Shown: positions 1 through 8,689 of the stretch, one piece after another
Position numbering within the stretch: position 1 is the first letter of the stretch
How the letters are laid out: the number at the start of each line of letters is the position of its first letter
Source: JBDSYA01 sp039925865
GTDB taxonomy: Bacteria; Bacteroidota; Ignavibacteria; Tepidaquicellales; Tepidaquicellaceae
Direction: 5' to 3'
Length of the DNA stretch: 25,755 nt
Assembly: GCA_039925865.1 (NCBI GenBank)
Contig: JBDSYA010000324.1
Location: 1-25,755, forward strand
The notes under the pieces: generated by a model
The model's database searches: none
What the model was told of the DNA's origin: nothing
Seen by the model: only the letters and a program-made list of their open reading frames with translations
Program-made: the position numbers and the translations under genes

Positions 1-1312
1 TTAATGATTCAATTTCGTTTCCGAGAATATCATAAACTTTCAATGAAACAAAATTAAACATTGTCAATTGAAAATTAATTTTTGTAGTGGGATTGAAAGG
101 GTTTGGATAATTTTGCAATAACAAGAAATCAACCGGCACCTCCGAATTAATATTTATTATGCCGACCGAATTACCCGTTGGGTTTCGTTTATAATATATT
201 TCATTGTTTCCTTCACGGTTATCGTACCATATGACATGAACAACCTGACCTGAGACTGCTACTGATGCTGCCACAGCTGTAGCAAAGTTAGCCGTCAGCG
301 GTATATCTGCCTGCCAGCTTATGCCTCCATCTGTCGAGCGTTTGTAATATATATTACTGTTGCTAACACGATTGTCATGCCATACAGCGTGTAATACTGA
401 ACCGGATACTGATAAAGAAGGATGATATGAATCAGCAGAGTCAATTGTTATCGGTGTATCTACCGTCCAGCTAATGCCTCCATCTGTTGAGCGTTTATAG
501 TAAATATTAAAGTTACCACCACGAAAGTCTTCCCATAAAATATGTACAATTGAGCCTGTTGCCGATAAGGAAGGGTATCTTGAAAAAGCAGAGTTGTTTG
601 TTAATCGTAACTCTGTTCCCCAGCTTATACCTCCGTCTGTTGAGCGTTTATGATATATCTCATAATTCGAATCACGATTGTCCTGCCACGCAACATGCAC
701 AGCTAAACCCGAGACTGATACCGTAGAGCCGTATGAATCAGATAAATCATTTGTTAACCGTTTGTCCGTAGCCCAGCTTACACCACCGTCTGAAGAACTT
801 TTATGGTATATCTCATTATTCGCGTCACGATCTTCATACCATACAACATGAACTTCTGAAGCTGAAACTGCGCAGGAAGGACTCAAAGAAGAGCCGAAGT
901 TATTTGTTAACCGGGTATCTGTTCCCCAGCTTAAACCTGCGTCTGTCGAGCGTTTGTAATATATCTCTTCATTTCCGTCCCGGTTGTCCTGCCATACAAT
1001 ATGCACGACTAAACCGGATACTGATATTGAAGGATACCATGAATTAGCAGGGTTGTTTGTTAATCGTGTGTCTGCTCCCCAGCTCAGTCCACCATCTGCC
1101 GAGCGTTTATAATATATCTCCCTGTTTCCATCACGAAGGTCATACCATACAGCATGCACAAAATCTGCGCTTGATGCTATGCACCAGGAATTATTGAAAG
1201 ATGTAGAAGAGGCAGCCGTGTTATTTGTCAGACGTACATCCGGCTGCCACTGAGCAAATAAGTTGAAGGTGTAAAAAGTTAGTATAGCGTGTAAAGTTAA
1301 AAATGTTTTCAT
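1..1312 (-). CDS. Secreted BNR-like repeat protein with T9SS type A tail (3' end cut by window)
   Basis: Starts at the ATG complementary to 1310-1312 and stays open to base 1, so about 437 residues are visible and the C-terminus is missing. The N-terminus (MKTFLTLHAILTFYTFNLFA, then Q) is a signal peptide. Residues about 30-376 are seven repeats of about 50 residues, each with a VHxVWxDNRDGN core, then EIYYKRSTDGGxSWG and DTRLTNN; the STDGGxSW part is an Asp-box (BNR) motif. Repeats of this kind form beta-propellers. From about residue 392 a T9SS type A sorting domain begins (VPVDFLLLQNYPNPFNPTTK, later KVYDILGNEI). The family rule is export by Sec, then outer-membrane passage and surface attachment or release through T9SS. 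No enzyme active site is evident and the ligand is unknown. Sialidases also carry Asp boxes, but nothing here supports sialidase activity. Confidence 0.9.
   Translation of the reverse strand, partial: MKTFLTLHAILTFYTFNLFAQWQPDVRLTNNTAASSTSFNNSWCIASSADFVHAVWYDLRDGNREIYYKRSADGGLSWGADTRLTNNPANSWYPSISVSGLVVHIVWQDNRDGNEEIYYKRSTDAGLSWGTDTRLTNNFGSSLSPSCAVSASEVHVVWYEDRDANNEIYHKSSSDGGVSWATDKRLTNDLSDSYGSTVSVSGLAVHVAWQDNRDSNYEIYHKRSTDGGISWGTELRLTNNSAFSRYPSLSATGSIVHILWEDFRGGNFNIYYKRSTDGGISWTVDTPITIDSADSYHPSLSVSGSVLHAVWHDNRVSNSNIYYKRSTDGGISWQADIPLTANFATAVAASVAVSGQVVHVIWYDNREGNNEIYYKRNPTGNSVGIININSEVPVDFLLLQNYPNPFNPTTKINFQLTMFNFVSLKVYDILGNEIESL
185..1225 (-). repeat. Seven tandem ~150-bp coding repeats
   Basis: Inside the partial BNR-like gene the DNA repeats about every 150 bases. 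The most conserved stretch encodes KRSTDGGxSW, seen on the plus strand as variants of GCCTCCATCTGTCGAGCG (for example near 328, 478, 630, 939 and 1091). Seven VHxVW cores are countable in the translation. The middle units are the most alike, which suggests internal duplication with some homogenisation. Confidence 0.8.
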
Positions 1313-1334
1313 TGTGATATTTTTTTGTTTTCAA

Positions 1335-1460
1335 AAATTAAGGCGCCCTTTATTATTGATTTTTCTGCTCAATTCACCCTTACCGTCGCTATTGATTGAT
1401 GCTGTTCAAAAATATAACTGTATTCTTTCTATAACAAGTAATAATTTTTCTGAATGTTAC
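1335..1460 (-). pseudogene. Eroded copy of the fibronectin-III C-terminal part
   Basis: Reading the minus strand, 1405-1367 encodes TASINSDGKGELS. This aligns without gaps to VASVNEKGEGELS, the end of the FN3 ORF at 1582-1857. The similarity continues on both sides at DNA level: a run of T, about 66 bases of related sequence, then a related GGCGCC/GGCACC end. Upstream residues (LLLVIERIQLYF) sit where the intact copy has the strand leading to YFFR, but a TGA interrupts the frame just before TAS, and two more stops lie further upstream. It is best explained as a decayed duplicate of the neighbouring FN3 segment, lying between that ORF and the BNR-like gene on the same strand. Whether it was ever a separate gene cannot be told. 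Confidence 0.5.
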
Positions 1461-1581
1461 TACATAAAATTAGTTTCATCATTCAAAAAAGAGTCAATTT
1501 AATCTGTTTTAAAAACTTTCCTGTAAATAAAAGTTTTAATTGTTACACCATTTTGCAGTAAACAGTTGACATCTGCGATCA

Positions 1582-1857
1582 TTAAGGTGCCTTCTTAATA
1601 ATTGAATTACTTAACTCACCCTCACCTTTTTCATTCACTGAAGCTACTCTGAAAAAATAACTTTTATTTGACTTAAGATTTTTTACAGAGTAGACCGGAT
1701 CAGAAATTATATCCACAACTTTCCATTTCAAATTTTTTGAGAGACATTGAATTGCAATCTCAATTATATATGAAACTGCATTTTCCTTTGAATCCCAATG
1801 CAGGTTTATTTCTCCTTTTGTATTTCCTCTGGCGGCAGATAAATTATTCATTGTCAT
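1582..1857 (-). CDS. Small single fibronectin type III domain protein
   Basis: The 91 residues look like one FN3 fold: INLHWDSKENAVSYIIEIA is the first half (W in strand B, Y in strand C), followed by SVKNLKSNKSYFFRVASVNEKGEGELS, the L-x-x-N-x-x-Y-x-F-R-V-x-x-V-N-x-x-G signature of the second half. FN3 domains usually mediate binding or act as spacers in extracellular proteins. There is no signal peptide. The frame is open upstream for only ten codons without another ATG, so a lone cytoplasmic FN3 domain would be odd. It may be a fragment of a larger secreted protein, which fits the decayed second copy just downstream. ATG at 1857 or 1851 are equally possible. Product and expression are uncertain. 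Confidence 0.5.
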   Translation of the reverse strand: MTMNNLSAARGNTKGEINLHWDSKENAVSYIIEIAIQCLSKNLKWKVVDIISDPVYSVKNLKSNKSYFFRVASVNEKGEGELSNSIIKKAP

Positions 1858-2028
1858 TTTTATTTTTTCGCATTCAAAGTATGATTAATATATTGGTGTT
1901 TCAAATAAAGTTATATTGAATTGTTTCATGGAAATAATTCAGTTTATTTCTAAATTAGTTGTTTTTAAAAGTTTTTTGCACAATTTTATGCCGAAGATGT
2001 AACCATAAACTCTAAAATATTTATCATC

Positions 2029-3489
2029 ATGTTTAAGTCAGCTTTAATTGAAACTGTGAAAACCTTCAGTAAACAGGAGATAAAGGATTTTGGAGCGTTC
2101 GTACAATCTCCATTCTTTAATACAAATCAAAGTGTTATAAAACTTTATGAACAGGTCAGAAAACTTTATCCTGATTTTGATGAAAAAGATTTGGAGAAAC
2201 AGATTTTATTCAAAAAAGCATTTGGAGAAATAAAGTATAATGACAGCTTTATGAGAATGACAATATTTCGCTTTCAGGAATTAGCTAAAGAATTTCTGGT
2301 ACACAGAAATTTACAGAATAATAATCTGTTGAAAGAAACTTTGCTTCTGGATGAACTGAATATCAGAGAATTAAATAATTTAATGCTGAAATCTATAAAC
2401 GATCTGGATACAAAAATAGAAAAACAAAAAGTTAAAGAAGCAGATACTTATTTTGCGAAATACAAATTAGAATATTTTAAGAACGAAGCTAAGGCACTTG
2501 ATACAAAAATGATAACATATAAAGATATCCTTGATAAAAACCTGATGCATGAACAGAAAAATTTAAATATTTTTTTCTTTTTAAGCTCATTAAAATTTTT
2601 TCAATATTTCCTGAATCAGAAAAATTTCGTGGTTAAAACTGAAGGGTATCCGGAATTCATGAATAATATTCTGGAATATCTGAAACATAACAATGAATAT
2701 TTAAACATCCCCGCTCTTAAAATTTACTATTATATGGTCTTAATGCTTGTTACTAATGATGATAAATATTTTTTCGAACTTGAAAAATTACTCTATGAAG
2801 ATGAAGATGATATTAGTTATTTTGAGAAATTTAATCTTATTGCGACCCTTAGAAATTATGCTCAGAGGAAATATAATGAAGGTAATAAAGATTTTAAAAC
2901 TTCTTTAATCGGAATTGTTAAATTTTCCATCAATAAGAATATTCTTTCTCCTTCACCGGAAGGTAAATTTATAAGTGAAATGAGGTTTATGAACATAGTG
3001 TGGACGGGTGTTCACACAAACGAATTAATATGGCTTGAAGAATTTATTAAAAAATTTATTAACAGAATAGATCCTGATAAGAGGCAATACGTTTCTGCTT
3101 ACAATCTGGCCGTCTTAGAATTTGCAAAAGGAAATTATTCTGAGGCATTGGAAAAGCTTGGGAAAAGCGGTTCAATAAAAAATGTTTTATATAAAGCTGC
3201 CATAAAGCAATTAACTCTTATGGTCTATTATGAACTGAAATGGTTTATACCCGCATATGATCTTCTGGAAGCTTACCGGCATTTCATAAAAACAAATAAA
3301 CTTCTTCCCGAAACATACATTACAAGAGGAAATATGTTCATAAACTATTACAACAGGTTGTTGAATATAAATGATAACGTAGAGAAAAATACTGATTTCA
3401 AATTATCAAAATTAATTTCCGAAATAAAACTGACTTCGCAGGACTGGCTTTTGAAAAAAGCTCAGGAGCTTGAGACAAAGCGGTTATAA
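2029..3489 (+). CDS. Helical protein of unknown function, paralogue 1
   Basis: A 486-residue soluble protein without signal peptide or membrane segment. It is rich in Lys, Glu, Leu, Tyr and Phe, in a pattern suggesting an all-helical, TPR-like repeat fold. The N-terminal motif (FSKQEIKDFGAFVQSPFFN, then LYEQVRKLYPDFD) is conserved in the paralogue at 3906-5339 (FDAGEFRQFRDFIYSPAF..., LFEELKTFYPDFN). Both also share a middle segment (KEFL..., LLDELNIRELN / LLEELRIRNLD) and a C-terminal region ending in a W-L-L/I basic helix (DWLLKKAQELE / LWLIERFAEIK). I recall similar hypothetical proteins in Bacteroidota and Ignavibacteria genomes, but no function. Start ATG 2029 is the first Met of the frame and aligns with the paralogue. 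No Shine-Dalgarno is present. Confidence 0.9.
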   Translation: MFKSALIETVKTFSKQEIKDFGAFVQSPFFNTNQSVIKLYEQVRKLYPDFDEKDLEKQILFKKAFGEIKYNDSFMRMTIFRFQELAKEFLVHRNLQNNNLLKETLLLDELNIRELNNLMLKSINDLDTKIEKQKVKEADTYFAKYKLEYFKNEAKALDTKMITYKDILDKNLMHEQKNLNIFFFLSSLKFFQYFLNQKNFVVKTEGYPEFMNNILEYLKHNNEYLNIPALKIYYYMVLMLVTNDDKYFFELEKLLYEDEDDISYFEKFNLIATLRNYAQRKYNEGNKDFKTSLIGIVKFSINKNILSPSPEGKFISEMRFMNIVWTGVHTNELIWLEEFIKKFINRIDPDKRQYVSAYNLAVLEFAKGNYSEALEKLGKSGSIKNVLYKAAIKQLTLMVYYELKWFIPAYDLLEAYRHFIKTNKLLPETYITRGNMFINYYNRLLNINDNVEKNTDFKLSKLISEIKLTSQDWLLKKAQELETKRL

Positions 3490-3535
3490 TGATACTCCGG
3501 GATATATTTCTGAGGAAATCTAACGCAATCGTTAA

Positions 3536-3830
3536 TGAAAACTTAACAGTATGTTGATAAAACGGATTACACAATTTTATTTTAATGAATATTTTTTTGA
3601 TAAAATGAAATATCAACTGATATCAAACTTAGTATTTATTATTGAACACTAACAACCTCCTTATAAAAAGATTGTTTTATGGAAACTTTCAAGAGTATAT
3701 TGACAGGGTAATGTCATTAAAAAATAAAAATAATAAAACAGATGCCGGCATGACCTACGGAAAACTTTTAAAAGATAATGATGTACTTTGCAAACCATGG
3801 CTTCTGAAAAAGATCGGGGAGATTTCATAA
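3536..3830 (+). pseudogene. Decayed third paralogue (C-terminal remnant)
   Basis: Between the two intact paralogues lies sequence that aligns to their C-terminal ~90 residues. From 3642 (no ATG; TTG) the frame reads NTNNLLIKRLFYG..., then NFQEYIDRVMSLKN..., and ends KPWLLKKIGEIS. This matches KTNKLL..., NMFINYYNRLLNIN and QDWLLKKAQELE at the end of the 2029-3489 protein. A second frame, about 3557-3652, reads IKRITQFYFNEYFFDKMKYQ and on to VFIIEH, matching the preceding part (IKQLTLMVYYELKWF..., AYRHFIK). A frameshift near 3650 and in-frame stops upstream show decay, and the first ~390 residues are gone. The copy points to an ancestral tandem array of at least three genes. Confidence 0.65.
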
Positions 3831-3905
3831 AGATTTTAGATTTTACTTCTTTAGTTTGACTAAATAACAACAGCTGGTCATTGACACACATTTTACAAAA
3901 TCATT

Positions 3906-5339
3906 ATGCAAAATCAGAAACTTATTAATCTTTTAAAATCGTTTGATGCGGGCGAATTCAGACAGTTCAGGGATTTTATATACTCACCAGCCTTTACAAA
4001 AAATAAAAATGTAATTGCTCTTTTCGAAGAATTAAAAACATTTTACCCTGATTTTAACAGTGATAAACTTACAGATGAAAACTTATTTATCAATATTTTT
4101 AAAGATGAAAAGTTTGATTATTTTAAAATTAAAAATACTATCTCCGATCTGCTGGTGCTGGGAAAAGAATTTCTTTCTTTTACAAAATATAAAAAAGATA
4201 ATTTTTTAAAAGAAAAGTTTTTACTTGAGGAGCTCAGGATTAGAAATCTTGACATGATCTACGAACAAACCTATAAAGCTGCTATAAAACATCTTGACGA
4301 AACCAAAGTTAAAGATGAAAATTATTTTTTGAAAAAAACTGAAATGACGGACGAAGTGACATCATTTTATTCTCCTAAAGAACCTAACGTAAATTTTCAC
4401 CTGACACAGGAAAAGCTGGACATGTTTGTAAGTTATTCGGTTACGAAGCTGCTCAAAATTTACAATATTATTTTACACGAAAAATATCAGAACAACTATG
4501 ATTTCAATATGCGAATGTTTGAAAACATAATGGATTATTTGAAAAGCACTAAAATAGAAAACAATCCTACACTGCATGTTTATTATTATATCATACTACT
4601 CGAAACTGAAAAGGCAGATAAATATTTTTATGAATTAAAAAAACTGAAGAAGAAATACAAAGATCAGCTCAGCGATTATGATAACTATATGATCTATCTT
4701 CACATGGACGGCTACTGCGCCACCGCATATAATGAATTCGGAAGAACCGATCTTTTAAAGGAGCAGTTTATTCTTACTAAAGAAAACACATCATATGATT
4801 CTGTTCAGCTCGGAAAAATTCTTTATCCCGATTTTTTAAACCAAATTAAAAAAGCCGTCAAAGTAAATGAATTTGAGTGGGCTGATGACTATATAAGAAA
4901 CTTTAAAGACAATCTGACAGCAGAAAAACAAAGCACACTTAATTTTTGTTACGGAATAATTAGTTATAAAAAAGGTGATCTTGATGAAGCTCTTGATTAT
5001 TTTTCAAAAGCAAATTTTCCGAATTTTATAATTAAGGTTCAGGTAAAAATTCTATTGCTGCAGCTTTATTACGAAAAAAAATATTATGATCAGGCAAACT
5101 CAATGATAGATACATTCAGACATTATCTTAGCCGCGAAAAACTTATTCAGAATAGCATCAAATCACCGATTTTGGAATTTGTTAAGATCACAGGGAATTT
5201 GATTAAATATAATTCCGGTATAGAGGATAAAGACTTAAATTACAAATTGAATAAAATAAAAACGGAGATTGAAAATTTGAGTAGCAATCGTTTCGGAATA
5301 AAACTCTGGCTTATTGAACGTTTTGCTGAAATCAAATGA
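3906..5339 (+). CDS. Helical protein of unknown function, paralogue 2
   Basis: 477 residues, same architecture as the protein at 2029-3489 and clearly homologous along its full length. Shared points are the N-terminal F-x-x-x-E-F-x-x-F-x-x-F-x-x-SP-x-F motif, YPDFN, KEFL, EELRIRNLD, a central HVYYYIILLE helix (compare KIYYYMVLML), YKKGDLDEALDYF (compare FAKGNYSEALEKL, a TPR-like helix pair), and a C-terminal WLIERFAEIK. No signal peptide, membrane span or catalytic motif is visible. The repeated G-x-x-x-E-A-L-x-x-F pairs suggest a protein-interaction scaffold; that is inference. It follows the decayed third copy and is 170 bases from the convergent FG-GAP gene. No plus-strand terminator was seen after it. 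Confidence 0.9.
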   Translation: MQNQKLINLLKSFDAGEFRQFRDFIYSPAFTKNKNVIALFEELKTFYPDFNSDKLTDENLFINIFKDEKFDYFKIKNTISDLLVLGKEFLSFTKYKKDNFLKEKFLLEELRIRNLDMIYEQTYKAAIKHLDETKVKDENYFLKKTEMTDEVTSFYSPKEPNVNFHLTQEKLDMFVSYSVTKLLKIYNIILHEKYQNNYDFNMRMFENIMDYLKSTKIENNPTLHVYYYIILLETEKADKYFYELKKLKKKYKDQLSDYDNYMIYLHMDGYCATAYNEFGRTDLLKEQFILTKENTSYDSVQLGKILYPDFLNQIKKAVKVNEFEWADDYIRNFKDNLTAEKQSTLNFCYGIISYKKGDLDEALDYFSKANFPNFIIKVQVKILLLQLYYEKKYYDQANSMIDTFRHYLSREKLIQNSIKSPILEFVKITGNLIKYNSGIEDKDLNYKLNKIKTEIENLSSNRFGIKLWLIERFAEIK

Positions 5340-5431
5340 TTAGTAATAAAATTCTTTGGATATTTTAGATGTATTCAAATATAGTTTCGGTATTTAAATC
5401 TTTTATCCATTGAATTCAACTAATTTTTTTT

Positions 5432-5471
5432 AAAAAAAGATTACCCAATTGAATAAACAATTGAGCAATCT
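5432..5471 (-). terminator. Rho-independent terminator of the FG-GAP gene
   Basis: On the minus strand, GATTGCTCAATTG, loop TTTATT, CAATTGGGTAATC form a 13-bp stem that closes fully when two G-U pairs are allowed. Seven U follow. It lies about 40 bases after the stop of the FG-GAP gene. Read on the plus strand the same positions give two mismatches and no U run, so it acts on the minus strand only. Confidence 0.85.
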
Positions 5472-5509
5472 GGGAATTGAAAAATATCCTTAGTAATATT
5501 TTAATAGTA

Positions 5510-8290
5510 TTAAGGAGTAACTGATGAAACGAAGTTTGCCGAATTATTTTCGCCTAAAACTAAATCAGCTCCGTCAACGATTCCGTCACCATTGAGATCA
5601 GTTTTTTGGTATCCTGTAAGAAATACTGTGGCATCATTATCTATCAACTGTGTATCAGATCCGTCAACAACACCATCCTGATTTGAATCTCCGCAGTAAA
5701 TTGCAAACTTTACCGGTGATGCATCTACCTGCACCATATTATTACCGTATGCCTGAGTGTTTGCTGTTGAGAAATCATAACTAAGCGCTGATGAAATGAA
5801 AGACTGAGGAGTTTTACTCCATGTAGCTATTGAATTTCTGTGTTTGACATGAATAAAATAATTTACTCCATTTGTTGCATTGGCAAAACTAAAAATCGCC
5901 AAGCCTGAGGAATTAATAACGGACTTTGCAGAATCAACATTAGTATAAGGTGCAGCAGCATTTTTTAAATAAACTCTCACTGTATCCAAAATCGAAAGAT
6001 TGGTAGTCGTGTTATAAAATCCCTGTAAAGTTGTACGCAATGAAAGCGTTTTAACGCTGATTGCTGACCCATGATAAACAAATGCACCGCCTTCATCAGC
6101 TTGACCATTATCATAAAGGTAAGCTCCCATAATTACATCGTCAAATCCATCACCATTTACATCACCTGCTTCAGAAACTGAAATTCCAAAATATTCTTCT
6201 GTCTGATCATTTTCGAGTGTAAGATTAACAATTGGTGACAATCCGCCCGGAGTGCCTAAATATATGAATGCACTTCCTTCATTAACCTCACCGTGATCAT
6301 AATTTCTCGCACCTACAATTACATCTGAATAGCCATCGTTATTAAAATCACCTGCGGAAGATACGCAATGGCCAAAATGGGCATATGATTGATTGCTTTC
6401 CATTACCCAGTTTGGAGTCAGGGACAACCCTGCAGGAGAACCGTGATATACATAGACTTTACCTTCATCAGTTTCAGAATTATCAAAAGAATAAGCTCCT
6501 ACAATTACATCAGAATATCCATCCCCGTTAACATCTCCTGCACTTGAAACAGAAGCCCCGAAATTCGCAAAATAGGAAGCTATAGTTGTAGGTGTCCAAG
6601 TCATTGAAACAGTAACACCTGTAGCAGTACCTTTATATAAATAAACTTTCCCTTCGTCTCTTCTCGGATTATCATATGTATTTGCACCAATTAATATATC
6701 TGAATATCCGTCACCATTGACATCACCTGCACAACAGACAGAATAGCCATAAAATCCTGATGCCTGATTGCATTCTCCAGTCCAGTTTGCAGTTACGGAG
6801 AGTCCTGCAGCTGATCCATGATAAACAAATGCCCGGCCTTCATATGTCTGACCATTTGAATAAAGAGGTGCACCAATTATTATATCAGAGTATCCGTCAT
6901 TGTTAACATCCCCTGCAGTTGAAACCGACCATCCGAATTGTGAACCGGCAAAATTGCTTTCCGCTATCCAGTTGGGAGTCAATGAAAGCCCAATTGCTGA
7001 GCCATAATATACATAAACTCTTCCTTCATCTACCTGATCATTATCGTAAATACTTGCTCCGATAATCACATCAGAATATCCATCGTTGTTTATATCACCT
7101 GCAGAAGCCACCGAGTTTGCAAATTGGGCATCTTGCTGATTTCCCTCAGCTGTCCATGCAGCTACAGGTAGAAGTCCTGCAGAGGAACCTAAGTAAACAA
7201 ATGCTTTCCCCTCGTCAGTTTGTCCGTTATCATAAAATAAAGCACCAATAATTACATCGGAATATCCGTCATTATTAACATCTCCGGCAGAAGAAACGGA
7301 ATAGCCATAACCTGACTGAGGCTGATTGCTTTCGGTTGCCCAGTTTGGTGATGTGGAGGTAGGATCAACCGTTACCGGATAAACAGCATATTTGTCTTCA
7401 ACTACAATACAAAACTGATTTTCATTTTCAGGAATCATTAAAATTATATTATCCGTGGATTTTATTTCCATGGATGAAGGTTGAAAGTAGGCTTTAAGTT
7501 CTTTTCCATTTGCATCCCATACCTTAAGTGCTGCATATTCCATCATTTTTTTCCCTCTAGTATCTAAAAAAACTATCGCATCTTTTGAAACATTTATTTC
7601 AAGATTTGATTTTACACTCATCATTAATTTCAGATCTCCAAAACCGTTGGTTCTGTTTTTGACAACAAAATCCTGCCTCATTCCCTGTTCATTATTTTCA
7701 TAATCAATTCTCATGTTTGCATCTTCCACTGAAGCTTTATTGCCATTTACCGCAAGATCTTTACCAGCAAACAATGTAAGGTTATTAAGATCATCGCTGA
7801 CATTATTTGTCAATCCTTTGAGAATAAAATTTGTTTCCCACTCAGGGATGACTTCATATTTTTCATTTTCACCGGTAAGAGATCTCTCTATTTTATCATT
7901 ATACTTATTATTCAATGAAATTTTGCTTTCTCTTGTCCCTGCAGTGAATCCATTTGAATGATAAATAAACCGAATGTTGTTGGCTCTATTAGGAGATTGG
8001 TACGACTTCAGATCATCAATATAAGAAATATTATATTCTTCATTACTTAAAGCACTTATTGTTTTATCAAACCAATTTGCATTGGAATTTTTAATGTTAT
8101 TACCCGGACTTATAGCCTCCGGGATCTTATAGCTAATTGTATTGTCTTGCAGCTGACTGAAACCGGAAAGCTTTTGAAAATTATCTGAAATACTTTTTTC
8201 ATTCTTTACATCTATTCTGGTAGCGGTAGGATTTAAAACAGGCAGGATTAAAAATAGAACGGCATTGACAAATAAAAAAAATTGAGTCAT
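5510..8290 (-). CDS. Secreted FG-GAP beta-propeller protein with dockerin-like C-terminal module
   Basis: 926 residues. The N-terminus (MTQFFLFVNAVLFLILPVLN) is a hydrophobic signal sequence lacking the usual early Lys. The frame is open for 19 codons upstream with several Lys, but without ATG, GTG or TTG, so 8290 is the best start. Residues about 30-320 are an uncharacterised beta-rich region. Residues about 325-745 are seven FG-GAP units of about 60 residues, each with FGxSVSSAGDVNNDGYSDVI, then IGA, EGKVYVYHGS and AGLS; the D-x-N-x-D-G-x-x-D loops bind calcium in the integrin-alpha-type fold. Residues 749-926 are the module shared with two other proteins here: LQGFY, DTVRVYL, HRNSIATW, YDFS, AYGNNM, then GDSNQDGVVDGSD and TDLNGDGIVDGAD loops, ending SVTP. 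There is no T9SS type A tail. A surface adhesin or binding role is inferred. Confidence 0.9.
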   Translation of the reverse strand: MTQFFLFVNAVLFLILPVLNPTATRIDVKNEKSISDNFQKLSGFSQLQDNTISYKIPEAISPGNNIKNSNANWFDKTISALSNEEYNISYIDDLKSYQSPNRANNIRFIYHSNGFTAGTRESKISLNNKYNDKIERSLTGENEKYEVIPEWETNFILKGLTNNVSDDLNNLTLFAGKDLAVNGNKASVEDANMRIDYENNEQGMRQDFVVKNRTNGFGDLKLMMSVKSNLEINVSKDAIVFLDTRGKKMMEYAALKVWDANGKELKAYFQPSSMEIKSTDNIILMIPENENQFCIVVEDKYAVYPVTVDPTSTSPNWATESNQPQSGYGYSVSSAGDVNNDGYSDVIIGALFYDNGQTDEGKAFVYLGSSAGLLPVAAWTAEGNQQDAQFANSVASAGDINNDGYSDVIIGASIYDNDQVDEGRVYVYYGSAIGLSLTPNWIAESNFAGSQFGWSVSTAGDVNNDGYSDIIIGAPLYSNGQTYEGRAFVYHGSAAGLSVTANWTGECNQASGFYGYSVCCAGDVNGDGYSDILIGANTYDNPRRDEGKVYLYKGTATGVTVSMTWTPTTIASYFANFGASVSSAGDVNGDGYSDVIVGAYSFDNSETDEGKVYVYHGSPAGLSLTPNWVMESNQSYAHFGHCVSSAGDFNNDGYSDVIVGARNYDHGEVNEGSAFIYLGTPGGLSPIVNLTLENDQTEEYFGISVSEAGDVNGDGFDDVIMGAYLYDNGQADEGGAFVYHGSAISVKTLSLRTTLQGFYNTTTNLSILDTVRVYLKNAAAPYTNVDSAKSVINSSGLAIFSFANATNGVNYFIHVKHRNSIATWSKTPQSFISSALSYDFSTANTQAYGNNMVQVDASPVKFAIYCGDSNQDGVVDGSDTQLIDNDATVFLTGYQKTDLNGDGIVDGADLVLGENNSANFVSSVTP
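6055..7318 (-). repeat. Seven FG-GAP coding repeats
   Basis: Units of about 180 bases encode the GDVNNDGYSD calcium loop followed by IIGA and DEGKxYVYxGS. All seven are countable in the translation. The loop-coding segment (for example near 7260, 7080, 6890, 6710, 6520, 6330 and 6150) is the most conserved part. Confidence 0.85.
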
Positions 8291-8394
8291 TGAATTTTTA
8301 TTTAATTGTTTTAAAAAATGTTTTTTATTGTGTTCTGATTTTTGTAAAAATCAATGACTACAGTTTGCTTGGGTACAAACAGATGGGGTATTAC

Positions 8395-8420
8395 CAAAAT
8401 ATTTCCTTAGAAATATTTTG
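8395..8420. promoter_or_regulatory. Perfect 11-bp inverted repeat, possible operator
   Basis: CAAAATATTTC, loop CTTA, GAAATATTTTG. It lies 105 bases upstream of the FG-GAP start and 383 bases upstream of the CHRD start. No T run of terminator type follows directly. In sequence this AT-rich such a palindrome could arise by chance somewhere in 25 kb, so the operator role is only a suggestion. Confidence 0.3.
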
Positions 8421-8689
8421 TATAAATAAAGTTTTTGATTTTTTTATGGGGGATCGTGGATAAGATAATAATTAATTCTTCAAAAAAAAATTATAAAATT
8501 ATGCGTGGATCATATTAAATCATATTATGATCGATTATGATTTGGACGATGATTATGGTAGTTTAAAGTTCTTGATTCCCTGATAAAGTAAATTGTGACA
8601 TCTAAGGCAATTTTGACAAAGGTACACCTTAGTGGAAATTATATTGTAATCGATTTTTATTATATAACGCTCAAAAAATTATCAAAAAA

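Noticed and set aside
185..1225. CRISPR array or non-coding satellite
   Set aside because: The ~150-base repeats are in frame, divergent and coding; no short identical repeats with unique spacers occur anywhere in the window.
1314..1502. 62-codon plus-strand ORF
   Set aside because: It lies antisense to the FN3 remnant, has no family features or start signal, and its composition reflects the AT-rich spacer.
3661..3891. 76-codon minus-strand ORF
   Set aside because: Antisense to the decayed paralogue, whose plus-strand similarity to its neighbours explains the sequence better.
5480..5515. Hairpin with TCCTTA / TAAGGA around the FG-GAP stop codon
   Set aside because: Only six paired bases at its base and mismatched inside; the real terminator lies just downstream.
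5510..6046. Cellulosome dockerin
   Set aside because: The calcium loops are dockerin-like, but there is no cohesin, scaffoldin or cellulase in the window, and the loops belong to a larger module fixed at the extreme C-terminus.
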